Shown: positions 1 to 11,089 of the stretch, in pieces
Layout: each line of letters opens with the position of its first letter
Position numbering within the stretch: the first letter of the stretch is position 1
DNA from: Azadirachta indica
Taxonomy: Eukaryota; Streptophyta; Magnoliopsida; Sapindales; Meliaceae
NCBI GenBank assembly: GCA_022749755.1
Contig: CM040448.1
Span: 12,026,481-12,090,480, forward strand
Length of the DNA: 64,000 nt
Reading direction: 5' to 3'
Position numbers and translations under genes: made by a program
Notes under the pieces: generated by a model
Databases searched by the model: none
What the model saw: the letters and a program-made list of their open reading frames with translations, nothing else
Told to the model about the DNA's origin: nothing

Positions 1-337
1 TGTAGTGTGATGATGAATTAATTTTCCCAGCTGGCAGGTCTTTTCTTCTCTGGTAGGCCATCGAATTCAGTAGGGTTAAGTGGCCAAGTTGTAAGCCTAA
101 TTACTATGAAAATGACAATGTTGGAAACATCAAACAACCTTCTTGCTGTCAGCTTATTCCCACGGATTCTTATTTCTTCTCGTGTTTCGTTTGGAAGTCC
201 TATCACTATTCCCAGTACAAAGTGGCTGTTTCTCAATGATTTTTGGACTAACGTAGTTCTCGGAACCCAAGATTGTTATGGGGTTGGTGGGCAGGAGAAG
301 AGATATTATGAGCCAGTTGAAAGCCCAAACAGATAAG

Positions 338-790
338 ATTTCTTTTTTTTTTTATCTTGTGAAACTAAAATTTAACTTCAAACAAACACAACGATTACAC
401 ATAGCAGGCTACCTCCTCAGGAGCTTCCTCCATCCAAACAGTAGAATCTGGGTACACAAAAGCCAACTTCGTTAAAATATGGGCTGCTATATTGGCCTGT
501 CTAGAAGTGTGGTTGAAGATAATTTGCTTCTGCCCAAAAACTAATCTCCATGTATCTGATATAATAAACTCAATCTCACATCTTGTGGTAATCTGCTTTA
601 GAATTTGATTCACAACATTTAAACAATCTGACTCATCGATCAAAGTAGTTAGGCCATACTGAAGACTCCATGATCTTCCTTGCTACCAAATTAGCAAAAG
701 GTCGGCAAATAATTCTTAATGGCTCTCCAGAAAAATAATTTCACCTTTGCTGGAATTCTTAAAGACCACAGGAACGTCGACCACCTCCAG
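338..790 (-). pseudogene. LINE (non-LTR retrotransposon) 3' remnant: zf-RVT and RNase H fragments
   Basis: Read on the minus strand, about 684-760 encodes a piece of the zf-RVT zinc-binding domain found at the end of plant LINE reverse transcriptases (RIPAKVKLFFWRAIKN, then ANLVARKI after a one-base frameshift). About 395-650 encodes an RNase H-like tail (ESDCLNVVNQILK, then a SRQANIAAHILTKLA segment and W-x-E-x2-P near the end). The two domains lie almost side by side, so the sequence between them is deleted. A run of T at 341-352 on the plus strand would be the poly(A) tail of a minus-strand element, which fits a 5'-truncated LINE. Frameshift and stops make it non-functional. The 5' limit is uncertain. 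Confidence 0.7.
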
Positions 791-1065
791 AACTATTAGA
801 GCTTGAAGGGATGTCTGGATATTTGATTTCAAGTGCAATCTGTCCTGTCCATTGAAAATAGAAGACTAGTGTTGTCCTTGAAACTTCCATATGATGTGAA
901 CTCTATTAGACATAAGCAATCAGAGAAGCACTTCGCGGTGCACTATCCTAACAGGGGCTTATCTTGAGACTTGAAGGATGCTCTCGACTCCTCATCTGGC
1001 TAGTTTGTCGAGCAAAATAATTTTCACAAGAGCCAAGAGCCCAATAGTCAGTCATTTATTCAGAC

Positions 1066-1144
1066 AGTTCTATTAATCTAAATATTATATATTTTAAATT
1101 ATGGAAGTTCTATTATCTAAATATTATATATTTTAAATTATGGA
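1066..1144. repeat. Direct tandem duplication of about 40 bp
   Basis: Two adjacent copies (1066-1105 and 1106-1144) differ by a single A in the first third. The near identity implies a recent duplication. Confidence 0.85.
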
Positions 1145-1827
1145 ATCATGCATCATACATGCATCAAGATTTTAATTTTTGAGTTAAAATTTACTACAAG
1201 TTTGAGTTTCAACTTTTGAATTAAAATTTTAAGTCAAATTTCAAACTTTGATTATCTCTGTAAGAAATCAAATTCAAGTTCCTAGAAGAGTTAGTATCAT
1301 TAAATTACTTGAAAGTAACTGATCTATCTTAATTGTTATCTAACTTGTAAGAGATAGATTTATATATATACCAACCTATAGGAGCTAGTCGACCTTATTT
1401 GTACCCTAATTAATTGGTGAGGGATCCATTCTAGTGTGACCATATATATATATATGAACACACATTATTGCATATGCTAAATGCGCCTACATAATAAATA
1501 AAGACTTGCACATGCTTTAATCTAATACAACTTGTTTCAGATTAAATACTTATCATGCATCAATCAAAAACAATAACTAACTTAAATTTGTTAGACGTAT
1601 TGAATACTCTTTCTTATAATAATCCCAAAATAAATCAATTTTCTATATGTATACGGAACCGTTACGAGGTATATTGCCAAAAGTAGTAAATAATTATAGG
1701 TTTTGCTTCACAATCACTCAAAGTAACATAACCAAAAGCTAGCTGAAGCCTCGTAAACTCAAACACTTCACCTTGCGTTATTTAACAGCTATCAAATTAC
1801 ACTCAAGAATACTCTCTTTCTCCCTTC

Positions 1828-1852
1828 TATATATATATATATATATATATAT
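1828..1852. repeat. (TA)n microsatellite
   Basis: Perfect TA dinucleotide run, about 12 units. Confidence 0.9.
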
Positions 1853-2831
1853 AGGCAGTTTATTTATTTGCAAATTTAGTTTATATATTTGGGCATCGAG
1901 ACGGTTGATTTGATGATGATGAAGCTGCAACAGATTTGTGAATCTATAAATAAACTGAAGCCGGTTATGGTAATGGTATTAATTTAGATTGCACTTGCAG
2001 GAGTGAATGTGTTGTACAAAATGGCAGCAAATGATGGGATGAGCTCAAGGGTTATTGTTGCCTACAGATTCATATTTGCTACTGCTGTTGTGGCTCCTCT
2101 TGCTCTTATCTTAGAAAGGTATGCATCAAGATATTTACTAAAGAAAAAAAAAATATTCATTTATATATATTGATGATCTTAAACGTTGTTATAGGAAGAA
2201 GAGGCCAAAACTTACATAGGTGGTACTCTTTCGAGCATTTCTTTGTGGCCTATTTGCGTACGTTATTGCTAATTCAACTCTCTTTTTGTGCTATCTTGCT
2301 GCTTCAATCCACTTTTAAATTTTAGAGCTCCATTAGACTGTCATACTTAAAATGTGAGCTCAACAGAACTGTTTTATCGTGTTGGCTTAGTAATATAGTA
2401 TTTGACATAAACATTTCTACAAGTTTATAGAGATCTTAATTGCATTGTTTGGTGTTAATCAAGTTAGAAAAATTTGAACTCATTCATACTTTATATTGAG
2501 TTATGGCATATTCAATTTAAGTGGTTAGTCCAATACAACACATTAAATTAATATTACTATACATGAGGAGTCGTATTGGACTTCTATTTTTTCTTTTAAA
2601 AATAAATAAATAAATTATCTTCAACTAATTAGTTATGATATAAATATTATTAAGGTTCGATATATGCATAGATAACATGCATAGATGTTGAACTAGAGAG
2701 GGTCACTAGCTCAAAACATGTACATTGAGAGTTTGGTTTTGACATCTGCAACTTTTGCTTCAGCCATTAGTAACTCGTTCCTATCATTACTTTTATTTTG
2801 GCCATCTGTTTTAGGTAATTAAACCTAGCTA

Positions 2832-4659
2832 TTGATACCGAAATTTGTAACCTTCGGTATTAACAATTGATGCCATATATGAAAAATAATATAAAATGCC
2901 ATGAAAGTTAATAAGAAAGAACAACCATAGTGAAGAAATTAGAGATAGAGAAAAACAAAAAAGTTACATGAGTTGATGTTCTACTCTTTAAGAAAAAGAT
3001 CTGACCACAGTTTAAATCAAGCAACCACAGAATGCGAAGATGCTGAAGAAGTATTAACCTTGAAGAATCATTGATAAAAAGATCTGAACATAATTCAGAT
3101 CACAACAATTATCTTATTCTCATATCTTAGTATCTGGATAATTGCTAAAAAAAAGATCTTACCATAATTCAGATAAAAACAACAATGATTGAAAATTCAA
3201 CGAAGTTCGTTTGCTTAGCCAATTATTATAAAAAGATTTAACCACAGTTTAGATCAGATGACGATAATTAGAAAATCATCAAATTTCGTTTATTCAACAA
3301 GTTGTTATAAAAAAATCTAACCACAATTTAGATTAGATCAGAAGATCAATAAATTTCAGCAAACTGCCATAAAAAGATCTGACCACAGTTCAGGTCAAAC
3401 AACGATAATTGGGAATTCAATGGAGTTCATTTACTTAGTAAATTGTCGTAAAAAAATTTGACGACAGTTCAGATTAGACAATGATTAGAAGTCGTTCATC
3501 TAAGGAAATCGTTAAAAAAATTTGACTATAGTTTAGATAAAAAAATTAATAAATTTTGCCTATTTAACAAACTGTCGCAAAAAAAAATTTGACCTCAGTT
3601 CAGATTAAATGACAAAATAAGTTTAAAAAAAAGTTGTTGTAAAAAGATCTAACTTTAGTTCAGATCACATAACAACTTAAAGAATCACAAAGTTTGTTTC
3701 ATTCAAAGACTAGTCACAGTCCAGGCCTTATGATGACCTCTGTTCGAGATTAACAAAGTCCATTTTAATTAGGAAATATAAAAAAAGAGCTGAAAGCAAG
3801 CTCAGCCCACGATGCGTCCTAGTATGCAATTTCTATTTACTCCATATGAATTGCTTGATTAAGACAATGGGAGAAAAAATATTGTAAGTAAACATTGATA
3901 AAACGTTAATTTAAAAACAAAAAATAAATAGTTCCAACTTAAGTATTAAAAATTTTAAGCATAAGAAACACAACTCTCTAAATTCTTATTTATACTTTCT
4001 ATATTTTTTTTACAACAAAACTTCTCTAATTTAAGCATCAGAGAGTTTTTGCCAGTAAAACCGGCTTTCCCTGATCGTTATTTATTTTACAGATTATATA
4101 TAATAGAGAGAAGGAATTGTTGTTGGATGCTGAGGTTCAAATTTGAGGTTCAAGTCTACGGATCGTTCTTAAATAAAGTTTCTAGCGAAAGTGCTAGTTT
4201 TACTAAAAATTAGAAGATTTGATGTTTGGGAAGATAGCCTTGGGCTTATGAAATTAATGGGTTTCGTGCTAACTGGCCTGATATTTAAGCAGTTCTAATA
4301 CATCATATTCAACTTAGCTTAAGAAGGATTCTGTTTGAGCGTCACACAAGTGAGTTTGATCAGCTAGTAATGTTGTCGCTCGAAGAAAATCCTTATGAGA
4401 AGAGAAAAGCTGGAATTGGAAATTCTAATTTAAGATAAGTTAAGATTTTATAAGATACACTCCACATACTATTAGAATTCCTAATGTTATTAGAATAAGA
4501 AAGTTAGCACTCGTATTTATATGTGACATTCTCTTTATGTAAAGGCATTCATAATTTTTTTTAAAATAAATAATAAAACAATTTTTTCTTTTGAGTGAAG
4601 AAGTAAGAAGAATTCAATCTTTACTATGTAATATCATAGATTACAAATTTCGGTATCAA
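2832..4659. mobile_element. LTR-like (probable solo LTR) insertion with 19-bp terminal inverted repeat
   Basis: The segment opens with TTGATACCGAAATTTGTAA (2832-2850) and closes with its perfect reverse complement (4641-4659). Taken from 2833 to 4658 it begins TG and ends CA, as LTRs do. The interior has no coding capacity, a tandem hairpin-containing repeat array and a TATA-like stretch near 3985, all compatible with a solo LTR. Flanks (AGCTA left, CACTA right) agree at only three of five bases, so a target duplication is not proven. A non-autonomous DNA element is the alternative. It sits in intron 3 of the WAT1 pseudogene. Confidence 0.55.
2985..3690. repeat. Degenerate tandem array, unit about 80 bp with internal inverted repeat
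   Basis: About nine diverged units share a core like AAAAAGATCTGACCACAGTT followed by CAGATC and then a stretch related to AACGATAATTGAAAATTCAA. GATCTGA and TTCAGATC within a unit are mutually complementary, so each repeat could form a short hairpin. The array lies inside the LTR-like insertion. Confidence 0.7.
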
Positions 4660-4776
4660 CACTACCTTTTATAATTTAACCTCCCTAACAAATTAAATTA
4701 GTTAAAATTTTTAAAAAAATTGGATTTAATGATTTTATTTAGTAATTGCACCCCTTCCCCCTTCAATGTATTATAT

Positions 4777-4821
4777 ATACATACACATACATACATACAC
4801 ATATATATATATATATATATA
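4777..4821. repeat. (CATA)n/(TA)n microsatellite
   Basis: A compound run of CATA-like units grading into TA repeats, just upstream of exon 4 of the WAT1 pseudogene. Confidence 0.8.
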
Positions 4822-5541
4822 CTTTACAGAGACGCACATAAATAAACACATGTTTTGAACCTGAATATATATATACAGGTAAAAATGAACGAGAGATATC
4901 CATGTTTCTATTCGAGCACAACTTTGTTTTGTGTAACGGGATCAATACAAACCATAGTGTTTGCTCTTTGCATGGAGAGAGACTGGTCTCAGTGGAAATT
5001 GGGCTGGAACTTGAGGCTTCTCACCGTTGCTTATGCAGTATGTCATCATAATTAATTACTACTAATATTAATACTGATTTTGGAACTTAATTAATTAACT
5101 AATGATTATTGAATTAATTAATAGGGAATGGTAGCATCTGGTTTGGCAGTGACACTAATGTCATGGTGTGTGGAAAAGAGAGGTCCATTGTTTGTAGCTT
5201 CTTTTAACCCTCTACTGCCTGTGCTTGTTGCTCCCCGCCGGCTCTTTGTATTTTGACGAAAAGCTCAATTTAGGAAGTTTACTAGTAGCTGCCTTGATTG
5301 TGCCTGGATTATATATTGTACTTTGGGTAAAAGCAAAGAGATATTGGAGAAGACAACTGATCATCACCCAAACCAAGAAATCGAATCAGTGGAGATGGTC
5401 ACTTCCTCCATCAATATTATTGGCAATTCCAACAGCAACATCAAACCAAATACACATTTATTGCAAAACCAAAATGGGTCAAACGAAGAAAACGCCATAC
5501 AAGTCAAGAAAGGAGAGGAAGAAGAACTTTCCAATGCTTAG

Positions 5542-6114
5542 CTAGATTAATTATTAATTGTCCTTAATTTCAGTCATAAAATTATGACTTGTTTATTAAG
5601 ATACTTATAATCAACTAGCATTATTGTTCATCTGCCCGCTGGATTAATGGATTGTCAACTTGTAAAACAACTGACTAATAATTCTATATATAACAGTCGC
5701 ATTATTTCTGTTAACTCCACGTTCGTTCTTACAGGACACAAACTCGACAAAAATTTAACAATCCAATGGTTGACACATTTTTTTTTATTGCATTCATCCT
5801 TTGTAATCTGTGAACTCTGGCTGCAGGTATTGCTTAATTTTTTTAATTCATTATAAACATTATGGCATCCAAATTAATGACTCCATATATCCAGATTTTT
5901 AATTACATGGATCCTATCAAAGTTAGAGTTAGCAGTTTAATTAGGTTTTCTAATACAAGATGTTAATATATATTTTCTGCAAATGGTTGAATTTTATGGC
6001 GATGATCTCATAATCCTGCAGGATATATAACAAATGGGTATGAAATTGCCCATACACTTAACACAATAATACACACAATCCTTCCAAAATTTTAAATCAT
6101 TACAATATAATAAG

Positions 6115-6146
<32 letters not shown>

Positions 6147-6343
6147 GCAGCTATTTACACTTAAGACGCTAAAATTAAGCTTCTAAATGGAAGTACTCTG
6201 ATAATTATCTATATTAAAACTAATCAATCCCATTGGCTGCTTCTAGCCAGCAAGAAAATGCAGGAAAAGAAAGGAAAATCCAGGCTTCCCCTAGCCTGCA
6301 GGCATGCAACCAAAACGGAGCATATTGCTGGTAGAAATTAAAC
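5542..6343. other. Spacer between convergent WAT1 pseudogene and DUF1442 gene
   Basis: AT-rich; no gene recognised. It includes a (TA)n run at 6119-6146 and must contain the 3' UTR of the DUF1442 gene at its right end. Confidence 0.6.
6119..6146. repeat. (TA)n microsatellite
   Basis: Perfect TA dinucleotide run of about 14 units. Confidence 0.9.
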
Positions 6344-7108
6344 CTAAGCTTGAATCTCTTTCCCTTGCGGAAATCTCACCCTGAACACATGCTCTTCACC
6401 AGTGCATTTATCTACTTTAACAATCCAATGACTCCTCTTAACGTTTGCTGCAATTCTAGTCACTAGCAGCCCTTCTCCAATAGGCAACAGCTGAGTTTTT
6501 GATCCGCTGGACCGCCAAGATCCTTTGGAAAATGCGTTATAGCCAACAAAAAGAGCACCGTTTCTCTTCCTGCCAGCTTGCACTGCTCTCAGAATTCCTT
6601 CATGGTTCTCAAGGTTACAATCAATAAGCACAAAATCTGCTTCCCTGAAATGGCTCAACAGTAAACTCTGAGCATCACCGATCACAAACTCAACATGGGA
6701 TGCATCCAGGCCTAGGATTTTTTTAGATAATTTGTATTCTTCGATGCCACGAAGAATACAGACTACACGGCCTCCAGTTTGATGAGCTGCAGCCACCAGG
6801 GCCAGAGTGCTAGAATTTGCAGCATTGGCACAAGCTACAACCATTAGCTGCGCATTGTTCCCAGCAGCTAGTGCTGATATGAACTCTGCTACATTTGGCT
6901 CATTTGCCTTTTGGCCCTGCATAAGGATAACAGAAAATCATTCAGAAAAAACTGATCTAATGAATAAAATGTCGATGTATGTATATATAAATATAAATAT
7001 ATATATATAAAAGAAATTAGGATGAGTTATGAAAATGCTATATATGCTTACCATTTTGAGGGTTTTGAGGTAGGCTTTTGTGGCATTTTCAGCAGACCAG
7101 CAAGCCAT
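6344..7108 (-). CDS. DUF1442 family protein (methyltransferase-fold superfamily)
   Basis: Two exons on the minus strand: 7108-7052 (MACWSAENATKAYLKTLKM) and 6916-6344, joined in phase 0 across an intron with GTAAGC donor and TGCAG acceptor. The spliced protein is 209 residues, the usual size for this plant family. The start has the family opening MACWSAENA-KAYL. A central segment with GGRVVCIL and then FVIGDAQSLL, followed by DFVLIDCN, resembles the nucleotide-binding sheet of Rossmann-like SAM-dependent methyltransferases, where databases place DUF1442. No biochemical activity is established as far as I know. A TATA box lies about 105 bases upstream. The gene looks intact. Confidence 0.9.
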
Positions 7109-7211
7109 TTTTTTTCTTCTGTTGAACTTGAATTTAGAATAAGAAGAGAAGAGATTGCTTTTCAAGGTTATGTAAAATGTTTGATGATGGCTTTGGTACA
7201 GGGTGATGGAG

Positions 7212-7221
7212 TTTATATATA
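7212..7221 (-). promoter_or_regulatory. Probable TATA box of the DUF1442 gene
   Basis: CTATATATAAAC on the minus strand lies about 105 bases upstream of the ATG, a normal distance for a plant core promoter with a short leader. Confidence 0.55.
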
Positions 7222-8763
7222 GGAGCTGCACTGAGGAAATTAATTATTAAAGGGAGCATGTTATTCCAACTGGCTTAAATTTAAAAAATAAAAATGCATA
7301 GTACACAAACAAGTCATCAACTAGCTAGGATAGACTTCAATTCTTAGGGGTGGCCCATATTCATTTAAGTCTAAATTATTGAAAAATCTTAGCAAAATAA
7401 TTCCATGCTTACTTTTATTAACTTGGTACAATATATACAAATTATTTTTGTCTCCAATTTTTGCAATATTTCTTCTTATATAATGATACCAGATTTTTAT
7501 AAAGGAAAAATGAAAATTTTTTAAAATAGTCTAACCCCATTATTGATTTGATTGAAGTGAGCTAAATTTAAAATGAACGTAAATAAATGTTTGAGTTATT
7601 TGAATGTCATGCATGCCTATAAAAGATTCAAATATTTACATGCATTTGAATGAAATCTAAGTAGTGTTTGGTATTCTTTTCAAAAATATTTTTTTTTATT
7701 CTTTAGAAATACAAATAACAAAAACTTGTTTGAAAAGTGTTTTATATAAATTGTTATTTTTATTTTAGTGAAGAAAAATTGAAAACACCAAAATGTTTTA
7801 CCTTTTTTTTTTTACTTTTTGTCTTTAACATTTCTCTTTTTAAATATTCTACCAAATATATTTTCTTTTTTTCTTTGAAAATATATTCAAACACATCATC
7901 TAAAAAATCATTCAGTTTTACATATAACGTATAACATTTATACATTACTATAAGATCCTTTAGATTTTACTTAAAATATTTTATTTCCAACACCAATTTT
8001 CTCAAATCTCAACCAATATTTTCAAGTGATTAAAGCAAGGTTTTCTTAAATAAATATATTGATAATCTTTCTAATGACCTACAAAAGATCTCAAGTAAGT
8101 TTCCTGGACACCTGCCTATTAATAATTAAGCATTTGTAAACAGATAATTCATATAATTTAAAGGGGCTAACATGATTTAATCAGGCTCCACACCATTTCC
8201 CAGATATTCATCAATCGATTAGCTGTGATGTTCTTCAATGGAGGGACATTAGAAATTATAATAAAAACAAATTATAAGATTCTCAAGGCAAAGCATTAAA
8301 TTACGTCGATATCTTAGAGACAAAACTAAACAAAACTCCATTTTAATTAATTCTGCAAGCAAGACAACAATTTTAGTTTTATAGTTAATCACTAATTAAT
8401 GTCTAAATTTTTATGTTTTAATTAAATAAAATATGAACAATTTGTGTGCTGTCCTCTTGTGTACGGGCTGTTTAGGAACCACAAAATGTAATTATTAATT
8501 TAGGTTTTATTAAATAATCGAATAGGAATCTTTGAATAAATTGAGAGATGCGTCTGCAGCTAGCCCCTCTGATTGATAGATTTTTATTAGGCAATTATTG
8601 TTATTTTTTTTATTTAACTATATATTAAGAATCATTATTTTGATAATTGAGAATAGGGATAAGTCTCATGAATTGACTCAAAATGATGCCGTTTTCAGTT
8701 TCTTCATTAGCTAGTTAGTATTCTCTTTGAGGTTTCTCTCCAATGACCAGTGTTATCAATACT

Positions 8764-8765
<2 letters not shown>

Positions 8766-8796
<31 letters not shown>
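8766..8796. repeat. (TA)n microsatellite
   Basis: Perfect TA dinucleotide run of about 15 units. Confidence 0.9.
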
Positions 8797-8797
<1 letters not shown>

Positions 8798-8917
8798 CCA
8801 GATTAAAAAATGAAACTAAAATTATATTAACCACGTGTATATATATAAAACAAAAGTCCTTTTTTTTATATTAACATATAAAACAAATTAATAAGTTATC
8901 GCTTGTATTGTATGTGT

Positions 8918-8953
8918 TTATGTATGTATGTATGTATGTATGTATGTATGTAT
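8918..8953. repeat. (TATG)n microsatellite
   Basis: About nine near-perfect TATG tetranucleotide units. Confidence 0.9.
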
Positions 8954-10399
8954 AAATTTCTCTAATTCACGTTAGCAAAAGTCTTTCACAATAATTGAGT
9001 ATATTATGCATTGTCCAATGTTGCTCTGGTAAGTAGTACATTAATATAATAAGCATACCAAAAAAAATAATTAATATGATATATAATTGCCTTCAATTTT
9101 CAATCAACATTATTTTACAAAATCAATCAAATCTTTATAATTGTCTATATAATAAGCTTTCGAAGGGGACAAAATTAAACTTTAAATGAAGCATTTGGAG
9201 AATTATTTATTAAGTCATTTGGCCTTTAATAATATTCAAGCTATTTATGTATATATTTCGAGGAAATCAAAATGAGCTGGATAAACATTTCGACAAGTCT
9301 TGTTATGCTCCCTGAAGACCGAACAGAGATCTAAACCAGATCAAGTTGTTTCCCTCCCAAACACAGAGATAACAACTGAAAGCCCCGTTGTAAAATTTTT
9401 CTGTCTGCCTGTCTCTCTGGCATAAATTATAACATGTTTGATTCTGCAGAGAAGATGATGGAAAATATACATTTTTGAAGCTTATAGTAGCTATGGTCTT
9501 TCCTGCACCTGCAGCAGCATGATCGATATCTAGTATTTTCTTCACTATTCTATGAACTTATAACTATAATTTTCATTTTCTTGGGTGCAAATGGATTCCG
9601 AGAAACCAGTAAGAAAATAAAGAGAACGTGCATGGGAGTCAGAAAATAAAAAGATGATCATCATCAGACATGGGGAGTGTATCGTATGTGTATTAAATAA
9701 AGCATACGGGTTGTGGCCTCAGGATTCTGCTGAAATTTGCAATGCATCCTGACAAGAAACATGTTTGCATGGGTGAACACTCTTTGTATATTCGTTTACT
9801 AAATTATTTCAAAATTTCGAAAATCGTGTTTTCGATTGCATGCATACGTATGTGCGTGCGTGTGTGCACGTGTAGAGATGAGATTCCATTCTTTCTGGTT
9901 GGCAATGGAGCTGGTTGCTGATGATCTTAATTTCATGTGCCTCTGCACAAGCAGATTTAACAATTAAATTAAGTGTAAATCCTTCCAAATTAATTACTCT
10001 TGATTTAGATTTAAGTAATTGTAATTTAATGTCGGCAACTAGGTTTAGCCACATGAATACCTTCTGTACTTACTGTGTACGTATTATGTACAATACAACT
10101 GTGTCACAACACCAAATAGTATTAATAATAATTATATTTAATTTGTTTATCATTTATCTAACTAATTGCTTTGCTGAAAACTGATGGAAGAAGAAGGAAA
10201 AGAGGCCATAAGGAAAGGGTTTTGTCTAGTAAGGCAATAACAATACTAGCTAGAACAAGGAAAGGGCTACTTTTGCTTAATTTTGAAAACACCAATTATA
10301 CTTTTAGTTCACAGCTAATAGTTAACCTATTACTTAAAACAAATAGCGATTTAATTTTAAGATAAAATGTTTGTCTGTTGTGCCTTTTTTATTGGCAAT

Positions 10400-10793
10400 T
10401 TTTTTAATGATAAAAATATTTTTTAAATTTTTTAATGTTGTTTTGTTGATATTAGAAAAAAATTTTTAAAAATTAAAAAAGTTATTTTCTTTTTATTAAA
10501 AAAAACTTAAAATTTGAGTTTTTGTCAATAAAATTTCTCTACCTTTTTTAAAAGATTAAATTGTTTAAAATATTTTTATTTTATTTTAAAAATTTTTTAA
10601 ATCTTTTTTTAAAATAAAACATTAAAAATTTATTTGTTAAAGTAATTATTCAAATTTTTTCAAAAAAATTTTTATGATAATTGAACGATTAATAAATTTT
10701 TATTAAAAATTCGACTTATAAAAACTCTATGAATAAATACTGTACTTTAAAAAACTCTATTTAAAAAATTATATCAAACAAACTCAAAATACA
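10400..10793 (+). repeat. Dispersed AT-rich repeat, copy 1
   Basis: This segment aligns along its whole length with 61446-61829 in the same orientation. Shared landmarks are TTTTTTAATGATAAAAA at the start, AAATTGTTTAAAATATTTTT in the middle, CGATTAATAAA later and TTATATCAAAC at the end. It is non-coding and probably a degraded non-autonomous element. No target duplication or terminal repeat was found. Confidence 0.75.
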
Positions 10794-11089
10794 ACTACAA
10801 TTAAAATTAATTTCATCTCAATCTCAACATTGCATAATATGTCCTGGCTATTCTATTTAAATCATTGCTTGTAATCTTGGGTACGAAGTGTTTCTTTTCG
10901 GATGATTGATCATGTTCATATCATGCTCTTCTTCTGCCCTTTTTTGGGTATTCCGAGTGTTGCAGTCGAGAGACGATTGGGCTTGACTCGGCGTTGAAGA
11001 AAAGTCGAGCTCCGTTTGGTTATTAATCCCAATTCCCTACTGATTTTAGGTTTAGGGTTTATTTCAACCTAACCCCATATTTATTATCA

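Larger units (their letters stand above)
961..1912. other. Intergenic AT-rich spacer with a short tandem duplication
   Basis: No gene recognised. It holds the 40-bp tandem duplication at 1066-1144 and a (TA)n run at 1828-1852 just before the WAT1 pseudogene. The part next to the pseudogene presumably contains its old promoter. Confidence 0.6.
1913..5541 (+). pseudogene. Decayed WAT1-related / nodulin MtN21-like EamA transporter
   Basis: Five exons of a WAT1-type drug/metabolite transporter can be traced: 1913-2118 (GVNVLYKMAANDGMSSR, VIVAYRFIFATAVVAPLAL), 2195-2257 (KKRPKLT), about 2699-2814 (SLAQNMYIESLVLTSATFAS), 4879-5037 (VKMNERYPCFYSS; DWSQWKLGWNLRLLTVAYA) and 5125-5541 (GMVASGLAVTLMSWCVEKRG, then LYFDEKLNLGSLL). 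These follow the family order. The gene is broken at least five times: TAG at 1985-1987 where the family has Gln, TAG at 2217-2219 where it has Trp, a one-base deletion near 2770, a one-base insertion near 5235 and a one-base deletion near 5327. Intron 3 carries a 1.8 kb insertion. The membrane segments expected between exons 3 and 4 are incomplete. Family members are membrane transporters of auxin or amino acids; this copy cannot make a full protein. Assembly errors could explain one or two lesions but hardly all. Confidence 0.85.
7223..10399. other. Intergenic AT-rich spacer
   Basis: No gene recognised on either strand. Reading frames here are short and lack family motifs. It contains the microsatellites at 8766-8796 and 8918-8953. 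The stretch 9250-10060 is less AT-rich than its surroundings but shows no recognisable domain. Confidence 0.6.

Noticed and set aside
9303..9545. 80-codon minus-strand frame containing AGAGKT
   Set aside because: The GxGKT-like stretch looks like a P-loop by chance; no supporting NTPase sequence before or after it.
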